From assembly GCA_022822905.1 (NCBI GenBank), contig JAJDYE010000014.1:60922-124921 (forward strand): a stretch of DNA of 64,000 nucleotides, given 5' to 3'. Position 1 is the stretch's first letter. Every line of letters starts with the position of its first letter. Shown here piece after piece: positions 46,739 to 54,984 of this stretch. Origin of the DNA: Acidimicrobiia bacterium (GTDB taxonomy: Bacteria > Actinomycetota > Acidimicrobiia > Acidimicrobiales > Bin134). A program made the translations under genes and the position numbers. The notes beneath the pieces are model-generated. The model ran no database searches and was not told the DNA's origin. It worked only from the letters and a program-made list of their open reading frames with translations.

Positions 46739-47563
46739 CTAGGCCGGGCGGAGATAAGTCGAACTGAGCTGGGCGATTGTCTCGTCGGTGAGGTTGAGGT
46801 GGGAGCGGGCGTAGGAGTCCATGCCACCGAGCTCGTTGTCGATGTGGTCTAGGAATGCTTCTATCTGCGATTGGTGGGCGCCCATTATCGGCCAAAGCGA
46901 TTCGGGAGCCAGCCGGCGCTGGTCTTCCAGTTCGTCGGCCACCACCGTGTTGGTGGCCAGGTAGTCGGCCACCACCGTGTCGCGGTCCACGCCGAGAACG
47001 CCGAGCAGCATCGCGGTGGCCGCGCCGGTTCGGTCGGTGCCACCTTCGCAGTGATAGAGCAGGGGCCGTCCGGCAACCGCCACCAACTCGGCGAAGAACC
47101 CCGCGAACACCGGAGCGAAGTCAACGGCGAAGCTCACATACCGCTTCACCCGGTCGCCGGCGATGTCGAGGCCCAGCTCGTCGGTCAGCTTGAGCACGGC
47201 GTCGAAGTCCCGGTTGAGCCAGTGATGGATGATCTCCGCTCGGAACTCGGACAGATCTTCATCTCGACCCCCAAGAAGCGCAGTTGAGCTTCGAGGGTTG
47301 TCGATGGGCAAATTCACCCAGCGCACGTCGATTCCGTCGAGCCGGTCGGGTCGGCGCTCCACCTCCGCCGCGCTGCGGAAATCGACCACGCACGCCAAGC
47401 CGAGCCGGGCCAGGTCGTCGCTATCGGCTTCGTGGAGGGTGTCGGAGCGGAAGAGGACTCCGCTGCGAACCACGCGCCCTTCGGCGGTTCGAATGCCGCC
47501 GAGGTCGCGTAGGTTCTTGGTGCCCCTCACGGGGACCAACTGCTCGAAGACGTCGATTCCCAT
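46739..47563 (-). CDS. Protein-tyrosine/serine phosphatase (Y_phosphatase3 type)
   Basis: The 274-residue enzyme starts VRGTKNLRDLGGI and GVLFRSDTL, and has the Cys phosphatase loop HCEGGTDRTG (C-x5-R) and a C-terminal LDHIDNELGGMDSYARSHL helix typical of actinobacterial PtpB-like proteins. Its ATG overlaps the broken binding-protein gene stop (TGATG). It may dephosphorylate proteins or phosphoinositides. Confidence 0.88.
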   Translation of the reverse strand: MGIDVFEQLVPVRGTKNLRDLGGIRTAEGRVVRSGVLFRSDTLHEADSDDLARLGLACVVDFRSAAEVERRPDRLDGIDVRWVNLPIDNPRSSTALLGGRDEDLSEFRAEIIHHWLNRDFDAVLKLTDELGLDIAGDRVKRYVSFAVDFAPVFAGFFAELVAVAGRPLLYHCEGGTDRTGAATAMLLGVLGVDRDTVVADYLATNTVVADELEDQRRLAPESLWPIMGAHQSQIEAFLDHIDNELGGMDSYARSHLNLTDETIAQLSSTYLRPA

Positions 47564-48475
47564 CAGCTGGCCGGGACGAACTCCTCTTCTTCGGGATCCC
47601 AGACCACTCTGACCATCGGCGAGTCGTCGGCGCCTATCTTGCCCTCGCCGAGGGATGCCGCAGACATGCCCGGCAAGTTGAAAGATCCGAGGTTGGCCGC
47701 CGCCTCCATGAAGGTCTCGTTGGTGAGATTGGGGCCGGCGGCGGTGGCTATGGCCGCGAACAGCCAGACCGTCTGGCACGCCCTGACCACCAGATCGAGG
47801 TTTCTGGGCTGGCTGGGATCTTCGGTCACGTTGACCGTCTCGACGTTGCCGTCCTCGTCGGTGACCTGGGCGTTGTTGAAATTGTCGACGCACTCGATGA
47901 GCAGGGGATCGTCCCCCGTTCCCAGATCGTCTTGTTCTGCGCTGGTGCGTAGACGTGAAGCTGAATGTCGTTGGGGTCGACGCCCAAGTTCAGGTAGAGG
48001 TCTTCGTCAGACTCGCTGGTGATCTGCGGGATGTCGATCCCCGCCCTGATCATGACCCCAGACATGAGCGCAGGCTCCAGCGAATACACCAAATCAGGAT
48101 CCTCATCGGCGATCCGCTGGACGATCACGTCGTGGTTGGCCTCGGCGGCCTGCACGTCGTCAACCGCGGTCACCCTGCTCACCGAGGTGATGGTGGCGCC
48201 GTGAGCCTCCAGCGCTTCGACGAGGGGGTCGGTGAGAGAGTCTTCGCTGGCCAAGATGCTGAAGTGGACCCTCTTGCCATCGATGAGCCCGTCGGCCGCG
48301 GCGGCGATCAAGTTAAGCTGGATTCCCAACTTGGTGGCCTCGGTGGCGAAGAGCAGGCCATTGGAGCGGTTGATGGCCTCCGGTGTCACATCGTTGCCGT
48401 TGACGGCGATGGTGTTGTTGCGCTCGGTGTAGCGGAGTACCCCGAGGAGTCCCGCCACGTGCTCTTGGCATTGGG
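47563..48475 (-). pseudogene. Broken Liv-type substrate-binding protein gene
   Basis: Two frames encode parts of one binding protein: an upstream piece (QCQEHVAGLLGVLRYTERNN through VYAPAQNKTIWERG) and a downstream piece (NVTEDPSQPRNLDLVVRACQ to the stop). Adding one G to the five-G run on this strand (plus-strand C-run at 47913-47917) would join them. The N-terminal third, including the signal peptide, is missing: the frame meets a stop at about 48500 where another gene remnant begins. Both defects suggest a dead gene, although the homopolymer shift could be a sequencing error. Confidence 0.75.
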
Positions 48476-48485
48476 ATTGGCCAAG

Positions 48486-48617
48486 ACCGCGTTCATCGAG
48501 CGGTCACTCGACATCATCGACCGTGATTTCGGAGGGATCGACAACTACGCCCTGAATCAGCTCATGTTGACCCAAGACGAGATCGACGAGTTGAGGGCGC
48601 TCTTGTTGGACGGCTAG
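48486..48617 (+). pseudogene. C-terminal remnant of a second tyrosine phosphatase
   Basis: The last 43 codons before a TAG read AFIERSLDIIDRDFGGIDNY and onward, which lines up with the C-terminus of the phosphatase at 46739 (IEAFLDHIDNELGGMDSYAR). It lies in the opposite direction and has no catalytic loop. It abuts the truncated binding-protein gene, marking a recombination junction near 48475-48490. Confidence 0.65.
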
Positions 48618-48618
48618 G

Positions 48619-49512
48619 TCAATCGTTCGCGTCGCGCCGCGTTGCCCACGGTGGGCTGAGTCGATGCTCGTCGATCATGTCGCTCCACAGTTCTTGGGCG
48701 GCTCGGGCCCGTTCTGGCCGCAGGCCGGCCACGGCGACGAACAGGGCATCAACGACTGCCAAGTGGGCGATTCGGCTGGACACCGCCGCATTTCGGAACT
48801 CCGATTCGGTTCCCCCCGCCAGCAAGGCGTGGTCAACCGACTGGGCCAAAGGAGATCGGGCGAACGTGGTTATGGCCGCGGTGTGCGCCCCCGCGCTGGA
48901 TGCCGCCTCCACCGCGGTGAGCGTCTGGCGGGTGGACCCTGAGTGGCTGATGGCCACCACGATGTCTCCCGGACGGAGGAACCGGGCGGCAGTGAGCTGC
49001 ATGTGCGAATCGGAGTGGAATTCGGCTCGATGGCCAAGCGTCCGCAATCGGAAGGCGGCGTCGAAGGCCACCGCGGCGCTGGCCCCGGCGCCCACAAAGA
49101 TGATTGTGCGGGCGTCGAAGACAAGCTCTGCGACTTGGTTGAAGCTGGCCGTGTCCAGCGTGTGCTGGGTGTGGCTGATGGCATCCACGGTGGAGGACAG
49201 GACCTTGGAGAGCACCGATTCCCGGTCGTCGACATCCGCCGGCCCGTCGAACCCGGTGGACGTTTCCTCGGCGACCAGGCGGAGCTTCAAGTCTTGGAAG
49301 CCGCGCAGCCCGAGTTCTTGGCACAGGCGCACGATGGTGGACATCGAGGTTCCGGTGCGTTGAGCGAGGTCGGCCACCGAGATCCGGACCACTTCCGCAG
49401 GGTCGGCCAAGATCTCTTCGGCTACCACGGCCAGCTTCGGCGTCAAGCTCGGCAGCAGACTTCGAAGGTGGACGGTGGGGGGGATGTCCGGTGTCTGGGG
49501 AGAATCATCCAT
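48619..49512 (-). CDS. RpiR-family regulator (HTH plus SIS domain)
   Basis: The 297-residue protein has an N-terminal RpiR helix-turn-helix (ISVADLAQRTGTSMSTIVRLCQ) and a SIS sugar-phosphate-binding domain (IIFVGAGASAAVAFD, DIVVAISHSGSTRQT). It would sense a phosphosugar or related ligand. Its start overlaps the SDR stop by eight bases, so it is the third gene of a VOC-SDR-RpiR operon. Confidence 0.9.
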   Translation of the reverse strand: MDDSPQTPDIPPTVHLRSLLPSLTPKLAVVAEEILADPAEVVRISVADLAQRTGTSMSTIVRLCQELGLRGFQDLKLRLVAEETSTGFDGPADVDDRESVLSKVLSSTVDAISHTQHTLDTASFNQVAELVFDARTIIFVGAGASAAVAFDAAFRLRTLGHRAEFHSDSHMQLTAARFLRPGDIVVAISHSGSTRQTLTAVEAASSAGAHTAAITTFARSPLAQSVDHALLAGGTESEFRNAAVSSRIAHLAVVDALFVAVAGLRPERARAAQELWSDMIDEHRLSPPWATRRDAND

Positions 49513-50362
49513 TAGCGGGTGGCCACCCTTGCACCAAGCCGAGTTGGGCGCACAACTCCAGAGAATTCAAGGTGCGGCCCCTCCACTCGACTGTTCGTTC
49601 AGTGTCTTCGGCCAACCAGGCAATCACTGTTCCGGTGGCTTCGGGAGGCGCGCCGCCGAAATTGTGCAGGTCGAGCGCGGCCATGGCCTCGGTCCATGTG
49701 AAGCCGGGGTCGACGTTTATGGCGGTGATCCCGTCGGACTCGTGCTCGGCTTGCAGCAGCGGGGCCATGCGGTGGAAGGCGCCTTTGGAGGCACAGTGGG
49801 CGTAGCCGAGCATCTTCAGCTTGACCACCTGATAGGGGGGATCGTCCACCTGGCCCGCCGACGACGTGAGGTTCAAGATGAGGCCCGAACCCTGCTCGAT
49901 CATCGAGGGCAGGATGAGCTGGGTGAGAAGAACCTGGCGCAGCACATTGGCGGTGAAGGCGGTGTCCAGGGCTTCGAGGTTGAGCTCTCCAACCGGGTCG
50001 AGCAGTCCTGGGCCGCTCCAGATGGCGTTGTTGACCAGAACGTCGATCTGGCCCCAGGCATCGAGGGCCGTTTCGGCGGCGGCTCGCACCGATTCTGCCG
50101 ACAGCAGGTCCATGGTGATGGGCAGAGCCCGCTGGCCTCGCTCGGCGATTTCGGCGGCGGTCGTTTCCAGGCTTCCAGACACGGACACGTCGCCGCCGGC
50201 ATCAGTGGTCGGCTGTGCGACCGTTCCCTCACCCTCCCGCACCGTTCGGGCCGTGATGGCCACGTCGAATCCCACATCGGCCAGGGCCAACGCGCTGGCC
50301 CGGCCAATGCCCCGGCTGGCGCCAGTAACCAACGCGGTGGGGCTGGACGCTTGCTCGCTCAT
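49505..50362 (-). CDS. Short-chain dehydrogenase-like protein
   Basis: The 285-residue protein has cofactor motif TGASRGIG and the NNAIWSG strand. The usual Ser is in NLTSSAG. The catalytic Tyr-x3-Lys is ambiguous: YQVVK occurs nine residues after Ser, while the expected SK helix reads HCASKGAF with His in the Tyr position. It may have shifted chemistry. It overlaps the VOC gene (ATGA) and the RpiR gene. Confidence 0.82.
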   Translation of the reverse strand: MSEQASSPTALVTGASRGIGRASALALADVGFDVAITARTVREGEGTVAQPTTDAGGDVSVSGSLETTAAEIAERGQRALPITMDLLSAESVRAAAETALDAWGQIDVLVNNAIWSGPGLLDPVGELNLEALDTAFTANVLRQVLLTQLILPSMIEQGSGLILNLTSSAGQVDDPPYQVVKLKMLGYAHCASKGAFHRMAPLLQAEHESDGITAINVDPGFTWTEAMAALDLHNFGGAPPEATGTVIAWLAEDTERTVEWRGRTLNSLELCAQLGLVQGWPPANG

Positions 50363-50817
50363 GACAGCGGCCCGGAGAGCTCAACTCCGGCCGGGGGCTG
50401 GGAAATCTCAATCGCCACGCCATCGGGGTCCATGATCATGAACTGCCAGAATCCCTTGATCTCCGACGGGCCGCTGACTATCGGCACGCCGTGTGCGGTG
50501 CAGGCGTCGGCCGCTTCGTTGATATCAGCAACCCGGACAGTGAAACCCCGCAAGCCCCGCTCATTGTTCTGGGGGCCGCCCAGGTCTGGGTCGCCCAGAT
50601 AGACGAACTCCACCTTCTGACCCCCGACCAGACCGACCACGACCCGCCCCTGGACTCCCTCCCGGCCCACGATGGCATCCAGCCCCGGTCCGGAAATCCT
50701 TTCGTCAGACAGAACTTCGTAGCCCAGCAGCTTTGTATAGAACTCCAGCGAGGCATCCACATCCACCGGATGAATGATCACATGCGACCAGTGGCGTACT
50801 CCGACTGCTCCAGACAT
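50359..50817 (-). CDS. VOC-family (glyoxalase/bleomycin resistance fold) protein
   Basis: The 152-residue protein has two beta-alpha-beta3 modules, with WSHVIIHPVDVDASLEFYTKLLGYEV at the start (in part) and IMDPDGVAIEISQP at the end. The metal-type His and Glu are present. VOC enzymes include glyoxalases, dioxygenases and epimerases. It is first in the operon with SDR and RpiR genes. Confidence 0.85.
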   Translation of the reverse strand: MSGAVGVRHWSHVIIHPVDVDASLEFYTKLLGYEVLSDERISGPGLDAIVGREGVQGRVVVGLVGGQKVEFVYLGDPDLGGPQNNERGLRGFTVRVADINEAADACTAHGVPIVSGPSEIKGFWQFMIMDPDGVAIEISQPPAGVELSGPLS

Positions 50818-50869
50818 GTTTGGTGTCCTCCCTCAATGGCCAGCGTCGGCAGGATACTCCAAAAATTAA

Positions 50870-50892
50870 TCGAAAAAACGAAATCTTTTCGA
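50870..50892. promoter_or_regulatory. AT-rich inverted repeat upstream of VOC operon
   Basis: TCGAAAA and TTTTCGA arms are separated by nine bases in an AT-rich stretch, 53 bases before the VOC start. It could be the RpiR operator or part of the promoter. Confidence 0.35.
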
Positions 50893-50935
50893 TTCGTCAG
50901 GAAAAAAGGCGTTCTTCAACTGCTGGCTCAGGGGA

Positions 50936-51736
50936 TCAGAGCAGGGGGGTTTCCTCGCTGCCGGGTAAGGGCGGCTCACCCGCCCCTTGCACGGTTTGGT
51001 CGATGTCGATCACGTTGCCGGTGAGCAAGCCCGACTCCGGTGACAGGCAGAAGGCAATGGCGTTGGCCACCTCCCAGGGCTGCACGAGGCGCCCGAGCGG
51101 TCGGGTGGGGGCAGCCAGATCCAGCCAGTTCTCGGGCGCACCGTCTTGGGTCATCTGGGTGTGGTGCTCCGACTCGGTTTCCATCCAGCCCGGATTCACT
51201 TGATTCACTCGGATGTTGTGGCGCATCAGGCCGTAGGCCAGGTTCTTGGTCATGACCGCCAGCGCCCCCTTGGACATCGAATAGGCCGTGAGCCGAGGCT
51301 GCCCGCCATGCCCGCTGGTGGACCCCACGTTCACAATCGAGCCCGCGGTGCCGGTCTCGATCATCACCCGAGCCGCAGCCTGGATGAGGAAGTACGGCCC
51401 CTTGACGTTCACCGCAAAGTGGCGATCGACATGTTCAGGAGTGTCGTCGAACAGCGTTGCCCGCGTGGTAAGCGCCGCCACATTCACCACCCCGTGTACC
51501 GTCCCGAACCGCTCGACACAGGTCTCCACCACCGCCCCCGGCGCATCCGGTTCCCCAATGTCAGCAGCCACAAACACAGACGGCGTACCCAACCCGGTGA
51601 GCTCCTTAGCCAGCACCTTCCCCCGCTCCGCCGACCGCCCCACCAGCACCAACCCCGTCGAGCCTCCATCGCCCACCAGGTTCCGCGCCACCGACTCGCC
51701 CAACCCCTGCGTCCCCCCATTGATGATCGTGATCAC
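50936..51736 (-). CDS. Short-chain dehydrogenase/reductase
   Basis: The 266-residue SDR has an altered cofactor motif NGGTQGLG, NVAA in place of NNAG, catalytic Ser in VNVGSTSG and YSMSK. GTG 51736 with GGGGAG upstream is preferred over a TTG six codons earlier. It is monocistronic. Substrate unknown. Confidence 0.87.
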   Translation of the reverse strand: MITIINGGTQGLGESVARNLVGDGGSTGLVLVGRSAERGKVLAKELTGLGTPSVFVAADIGEPDAPGAVVETCVERFGTVHGVVNVAALTTRATLFDDTPEHVDRHFAVNVKGPYFLIQAAARVMIETGTAGSIVNVGSTSGHGGQPRLTAYSMSKGALAVMTKNLAYGLMRHNIRVNQVNPGWMETESEHHTQMTQDGAPENWLDLAAPTRPLGRLVQPWEVANAIAFCLSPESGLLTGNVIDIDQTVQGAGEPPLPGSEETPLL

Positions 51737-52025
51737 GCCTGCTCCCCAACTCAATCATCAGACTGGAAGTGACCCTATACCCACGCGCTTGCGGTGATTG
51801 AGCGAGCGTTGGAATACCTAACGAGGTCGGAATCACGTGGGAAGCGGGTACGCTGAGCCGAGCGAGTGCTTGTAGTCATGTGGGACACAGCATCTGAAGA
51901 CGGTTCAGAAGCTGGACGTTTGACTCTCAAGATGAGCGCTACTTATCGCAGCACAACGCTGCCTCCCCAATCGGAACTTCAATCTGGAAGACCGGGAGCC
52001 ATTGCCCAGTGGCGAGTGACGCTCA
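51737..52025. other. Intergenic region without recognised gene
   Basis: The 289 bases between the SDR and NYN genes have short frames only. I see no RNA or repeat. It should contain both divergent promoters. Confidence 0.5.
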
Positions 52026-52673
52026 GTGACCCAAAAGCCACAACCCCGCACGTTCGTGTACGTCGACGGGTTCAATTTCTACTATGGCGCGGTCAAAGGC
52101 ACGACGCTCAAATGGCTGGACTACCGCGCACTTGCAACAGCGCTGCTTCGGGGACATCAAATTGAGTCGGTGAAGTACTTCACGGCACGGGTTCAAGACC
52201 GACCGGATGATCTTGGGCTGGCACAGCGGCAGGATGCCTACATCAGGGCCCTTGAGGCTCACTCTGACGTGGAGATCCATTTGGGCCAGTTCAAGAGACG
52301 ACGCAAGGCGCGCCCTCTTGCCGACAAGCTTGAAAGAGGAATCACTGAATTCGCTGTCGTCATGGATACCGAAGAAAAGGGTTCGGACGTTTCTCTGGGA
52401 GCCCATCTGGTTTGGGATGCGTGTCGCGGCGAAATGGATGTCGCTCTCATCCTGTCAAATGACAGCGATTTCCAAACGCCAGTCACGATGGCGGAGGAGG
52501 CGGGTGTTCGGGTGGTCACTGTGAACCCCCACAAGCAATCTGACCAGCCGAGACGGCTGATCAGTTCCGATAAGCGGACGCTGAATCGACGGCTTCTTGC
52601 GAGGTGCCAACTGCCCGACCCCGTGATTGATGAGAGGGGTGAGCAAATTCGCAGGCCGCCGGAGTGGTCATGA
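52026..52673 (+). CDS. NYN-domain (LabA/DUF88-type) ribonuclease-like protein
   Basis: The 215-residue protein has the PIN-like NYN fold: first acidic residue in TFVYVDGFNFYYG, later VMDTEEKGSDVSLGAHLV and ALILSNDSDFQTP, which complete the acidic site. NYN proteins are thought to process RNA. The start is GTG 52026. It is convergent with the S1 protein gene, with a shared hairpin between. Confidence 0.85.
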   Translation: MTQKPQPRTFVYVDGFNFYYGAVKGTTLKWLDYRALATALLRGHQIESVKYFTARVQDRPDDLGLAQRQDAYIRALEAHSDVEIHLGQFKRRRKARPLADKLERGITEFAVVMDTEEKGSDVSLGAHLVWDACRGEMDVALILSNDSDFQTPVTMAEEAGVRVVTVNPHKQSDQPRRLISSDKRTLNRRLLARCQLPDPVIDERGEQIRRPPEWS

Positions 52674-52677
52674 CGCG

Positions 52678-52697
52678 CAAAGACCCGCCGAAGCGGG
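52678..52697 (-). terminator. Terminator hairpin with TTCG loop
   Basis: On the minus strand CCCGC-TTCG-GCGGG is followed by TCTTT. It lies about 105 bases after the ribosomal S1 stop and just past the convergent NYN stop, so it may serve both. Confidence 0.6.
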
Positions 52698-52803
52698 CCT
52701 TGCTGGGCCTAGTCCCCGCGAAGAGAGCTAGGTGGTACGCCCCCATTCTAGGGAGCCTTGCTGACGATTCAAACCATTTCTGCTTAATTCCCCACCTTGG
52801 GCG

Positions 52804-53955
52804 TTAGCCGGCGATGGCTTGGGAGATGGAGAGGTCTACTCGGCGGCGTTTGCGGTCTACGGCTAGGACTTTGACCCAGACCTCTTCGCCGGGGAGGACG
52901 ATCTCTTCGGGGTGGTACACCCGGTACTCAGCCATCTCGGTGATGTGGACCAGACCCTCGATGCCGTCGTTGACGGCTACGAAGGCGCCGAAGTCCGCCA
53001 GCCGGGTGACCCGGCCGGTCATCAGACCGCCGACCTCGAGTTCAGTAAGCGGGTCGGGGGTGAGCTTCATGGTGAGGTTCACCCGCTGTTTGGGTTTTTG
53101 GATCGACTTGACCTTCACCTGCACCTCGTCGCCCACGCTCACCACCTCGTTGGGATGCTGCACCCGCTTCCAGCTCAACTCGGTGGTGTGGACCAGGCCC
53201 CGCACGCCGTTGATGTCCACGAACGCACCGAAGTCCTGGATGTCGACCACCTTGCCGGTGTACTCGTCACCGGCCGACATGGTCTCCATGAAGGCCTTTG
53301 CCGCCTTGCGCTGCTCGGCTCGGACCACTGCTTTGCGGGACAGCACCAGGCGGCCCGACACCTGATCGGCTTCCACCACCTTGCATTGCACCTCCCGGCC
53401 GACCAGCGCCTGGAGGTTCTCCACCGGCTCCACATCGATCAGCGACGACGGAATGAACCCCCGCACCCCCACGTCGCACGACAGCCCGCCCTTGACCACT
53501 GCGGTGATAGTCCCGGTTACGGCCTCGTTGGCCGTTGCCGCCCGGGCGATGCTGACCCAGGCAATCTGCTGCATAGCCCACAGCCGAGACAGCACGATGC
53601 GCCCCTTATGGTCTTCTCGCACTAGCACGGCGGCGTTAACCACCTCGCCCAGCACACACTGCTGGGTAAGGTCGGCCGCCGGATCGTCGCCCCAGTAACG
53701 CTGGCTGATAACGCCGATCCGATCGCCGCCCAGATCTAGCTCAATTTCGTGGGCGGCCTTGGTCTTCACCGTCCCGGACACAATGGTCCCCCCAGTCAAT
53801 CCGTCCACTGTGGGCGACGCCGGCTCCCCCGGCGGCGCCTCCGGCTTCGGCTCCTCCGAGCCTTCTGCAGCAGGCGCCTCCGATTCGGCTTCGGGTTCAG
53901 CCGCGGCCTCGGGTTCTGGCTCTTGTTCTTCGGCAGTGGCTTCTACCTCAGACAT
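52804..53955 (-). CDS. rpsA: Ribosomal protein S1-like protein with S1 RNA-binding repeats
   Basis: The 383-residue protein has a 50-residue acidic Ala/Glu/Pro tail and about four S1 domains. The last two are clear (GKVVDIQDFGAFVDINGVRGLVH, written in part, and GRVTRLADFGAFVAVNDGIEG). Length is shorter than typical six-domain S1 but usual for some actinobacteria. It helps mRNA binding to the ribosome. Other S1-repeat proteins are possible. Confidence 0.8.
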   Translation of the reverse strand: MSEVEATAEEQEPEPEAAAEPEAESEAPAAEGSEEPKPEAPPGEPASPTVDGLTGGTIVSGTVKTKAAHEIELDLGGDRIGVISQRYWGDDPAADLTQQCVLGEVVNAAVLVREDHKGRIVLSRLWAMQQIAWVSIARAATANEAVTGTITAVVKGGLSCDVGVRGFIPSSLIDVEPVENLQALVGREVQCKVVEADQVSGRLVLSRKAVVRAEQRKAAKAFMETMSAGDEYTGKVVDIQDFGAFVDINGVRGLVHTTELSWKRVQHPNEVVSVGDEVQVKVKSIQKPKQRVNLTMKLTPDPLTELEVGGLMTGRVTRLADFGAFVAVNDGIEGLVHITEMAEYRVYHPEEIVLPGEEVWVKVLAVDRKRRRVDLSISQAIAG

Positions 53956-54003
53956 AGGGGAATTAACACTAATGGCCTTGATCGGATTACCGACAAGGGA
54001 AGG

Positions 54004-54933
54004 TCAGCTTCCAGCTAGGCGGGCCACCACTGGGGCCATCTCCTCCATTGACTCGATTGACAGGCCGATGTAGCTGATGCCCAACTCCTCTCGCTGGCTA
54101 ACCAGCTTGTCCGCCACCTCGTCCACTGTTCCGATCATGCTGTGGGGCGAGGCCAGCGCCTGGTCGGTGTCCAATCCCAGGGCCGGGGCCAATGCCCCCG
54201 CAAAACTCCGCTTGTCGTCGGTAATTCTGGCCACATGGACCCGGGAGTGGAGTTCCAGGCCCTCGAACCGCTCACCGGCGCTCTCGCGGATCCAGTCGAT
54301 TTTTGCGGCGGTGGCCTCGATAGTGGCCGACGATCCCACTCGGTTGTCGATGACCCCGGCAGCCATGTTTGGGTTCACCCCCACGATGTCGGCTGATCGG
54401 GCGGCCAACCGCAGCACTCGTTCAGAACCGCCGGCCACGAAGAGCGGCGGGCCTCCCGGCCGCACCGGTTTAGGCAGCCCCTCAAGCTCTTCGATGGAGT
54501 AGTGCTGGCCCGAGAACGTGACCGTCTCCCCGGCCAGCAGACCCTTGATGATGGCCACCGCCTCGCCGAGGCGCTCGATCCGCAGGCCGGGCCGGTCCAT
54601 GAAGATGCCGGTGCTGTGGTAGTCGCTGTTCTGCCATCCGGCTCCGATGCCCAACTCGAACCGCCCGCCGGACAGCACGTCCAGCGTGGCCGCCTCTTTG
54701 GCCAGTGCCGCGGGGTGGCGGAAGTCGTTGGCCAGCACCATGGTGCCCAACCGAAGCGTGGTGGTGGCCTCAGCGGCGAAGGCCAGCGCCACCATCGGCG
54801 CCGGACCCTGGTCGAAATGGTCGGGCATGCAGAAGACGTCGTACCCCAGCCCCTCCGCCCGCCGAGCCATCTCCCGCCACTCTTCAGCGTCAGTCAGCCC
54901 CCTAGCCTGCACCCCAAACCGAAACTTGCCCAT
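54004..54933 (-). CDS. LLM-class F420-dependent oxidoreductase
   Basis: This 309-residue protein has the luciferase-like barrel: FRFGVQARGLTDAEEWREMA, VFCMPDHF, LRLGTMVLANDFRHP and GRFELGIGAGWQ. Actinobacterial members use F420 rather than FMN. ATG 54933 is the family start. It is divergent from pcrA. The substrate is unknown. Confidence 0.87.
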   Translation of the reverse strand: MGKFRFGVQARGLTDAEEWREMARRAEGLGYDVFCMPDHFDQGPAPMVALAFAAEATTTLRLGTMVLANDFRHPAALAKEAATLDVLSGGRFELGIGAGWQNSDYHSTGIFMDRPGLRIERLGEAVAIIKGLLAGETVTFSGQHYSIEELEGLPKPVRPGGPPLFVAGGSERVLRLAARSADIVGVNPNMAAGVIDNRVGSSATIEATAAKIDWIRESAGERFEGLELHSRVHVARITDDKRSFAGALAPALGLDTDQALASPHSMIGTVDEVADKLVSQREELGISYIGLSIESMEEMAPVVARLAGS

Positions 54934-54984
54934 CCAGGCGACACTACCCGTCAAGCTGACATACCCATCGGTAGTGTTGGCTAG

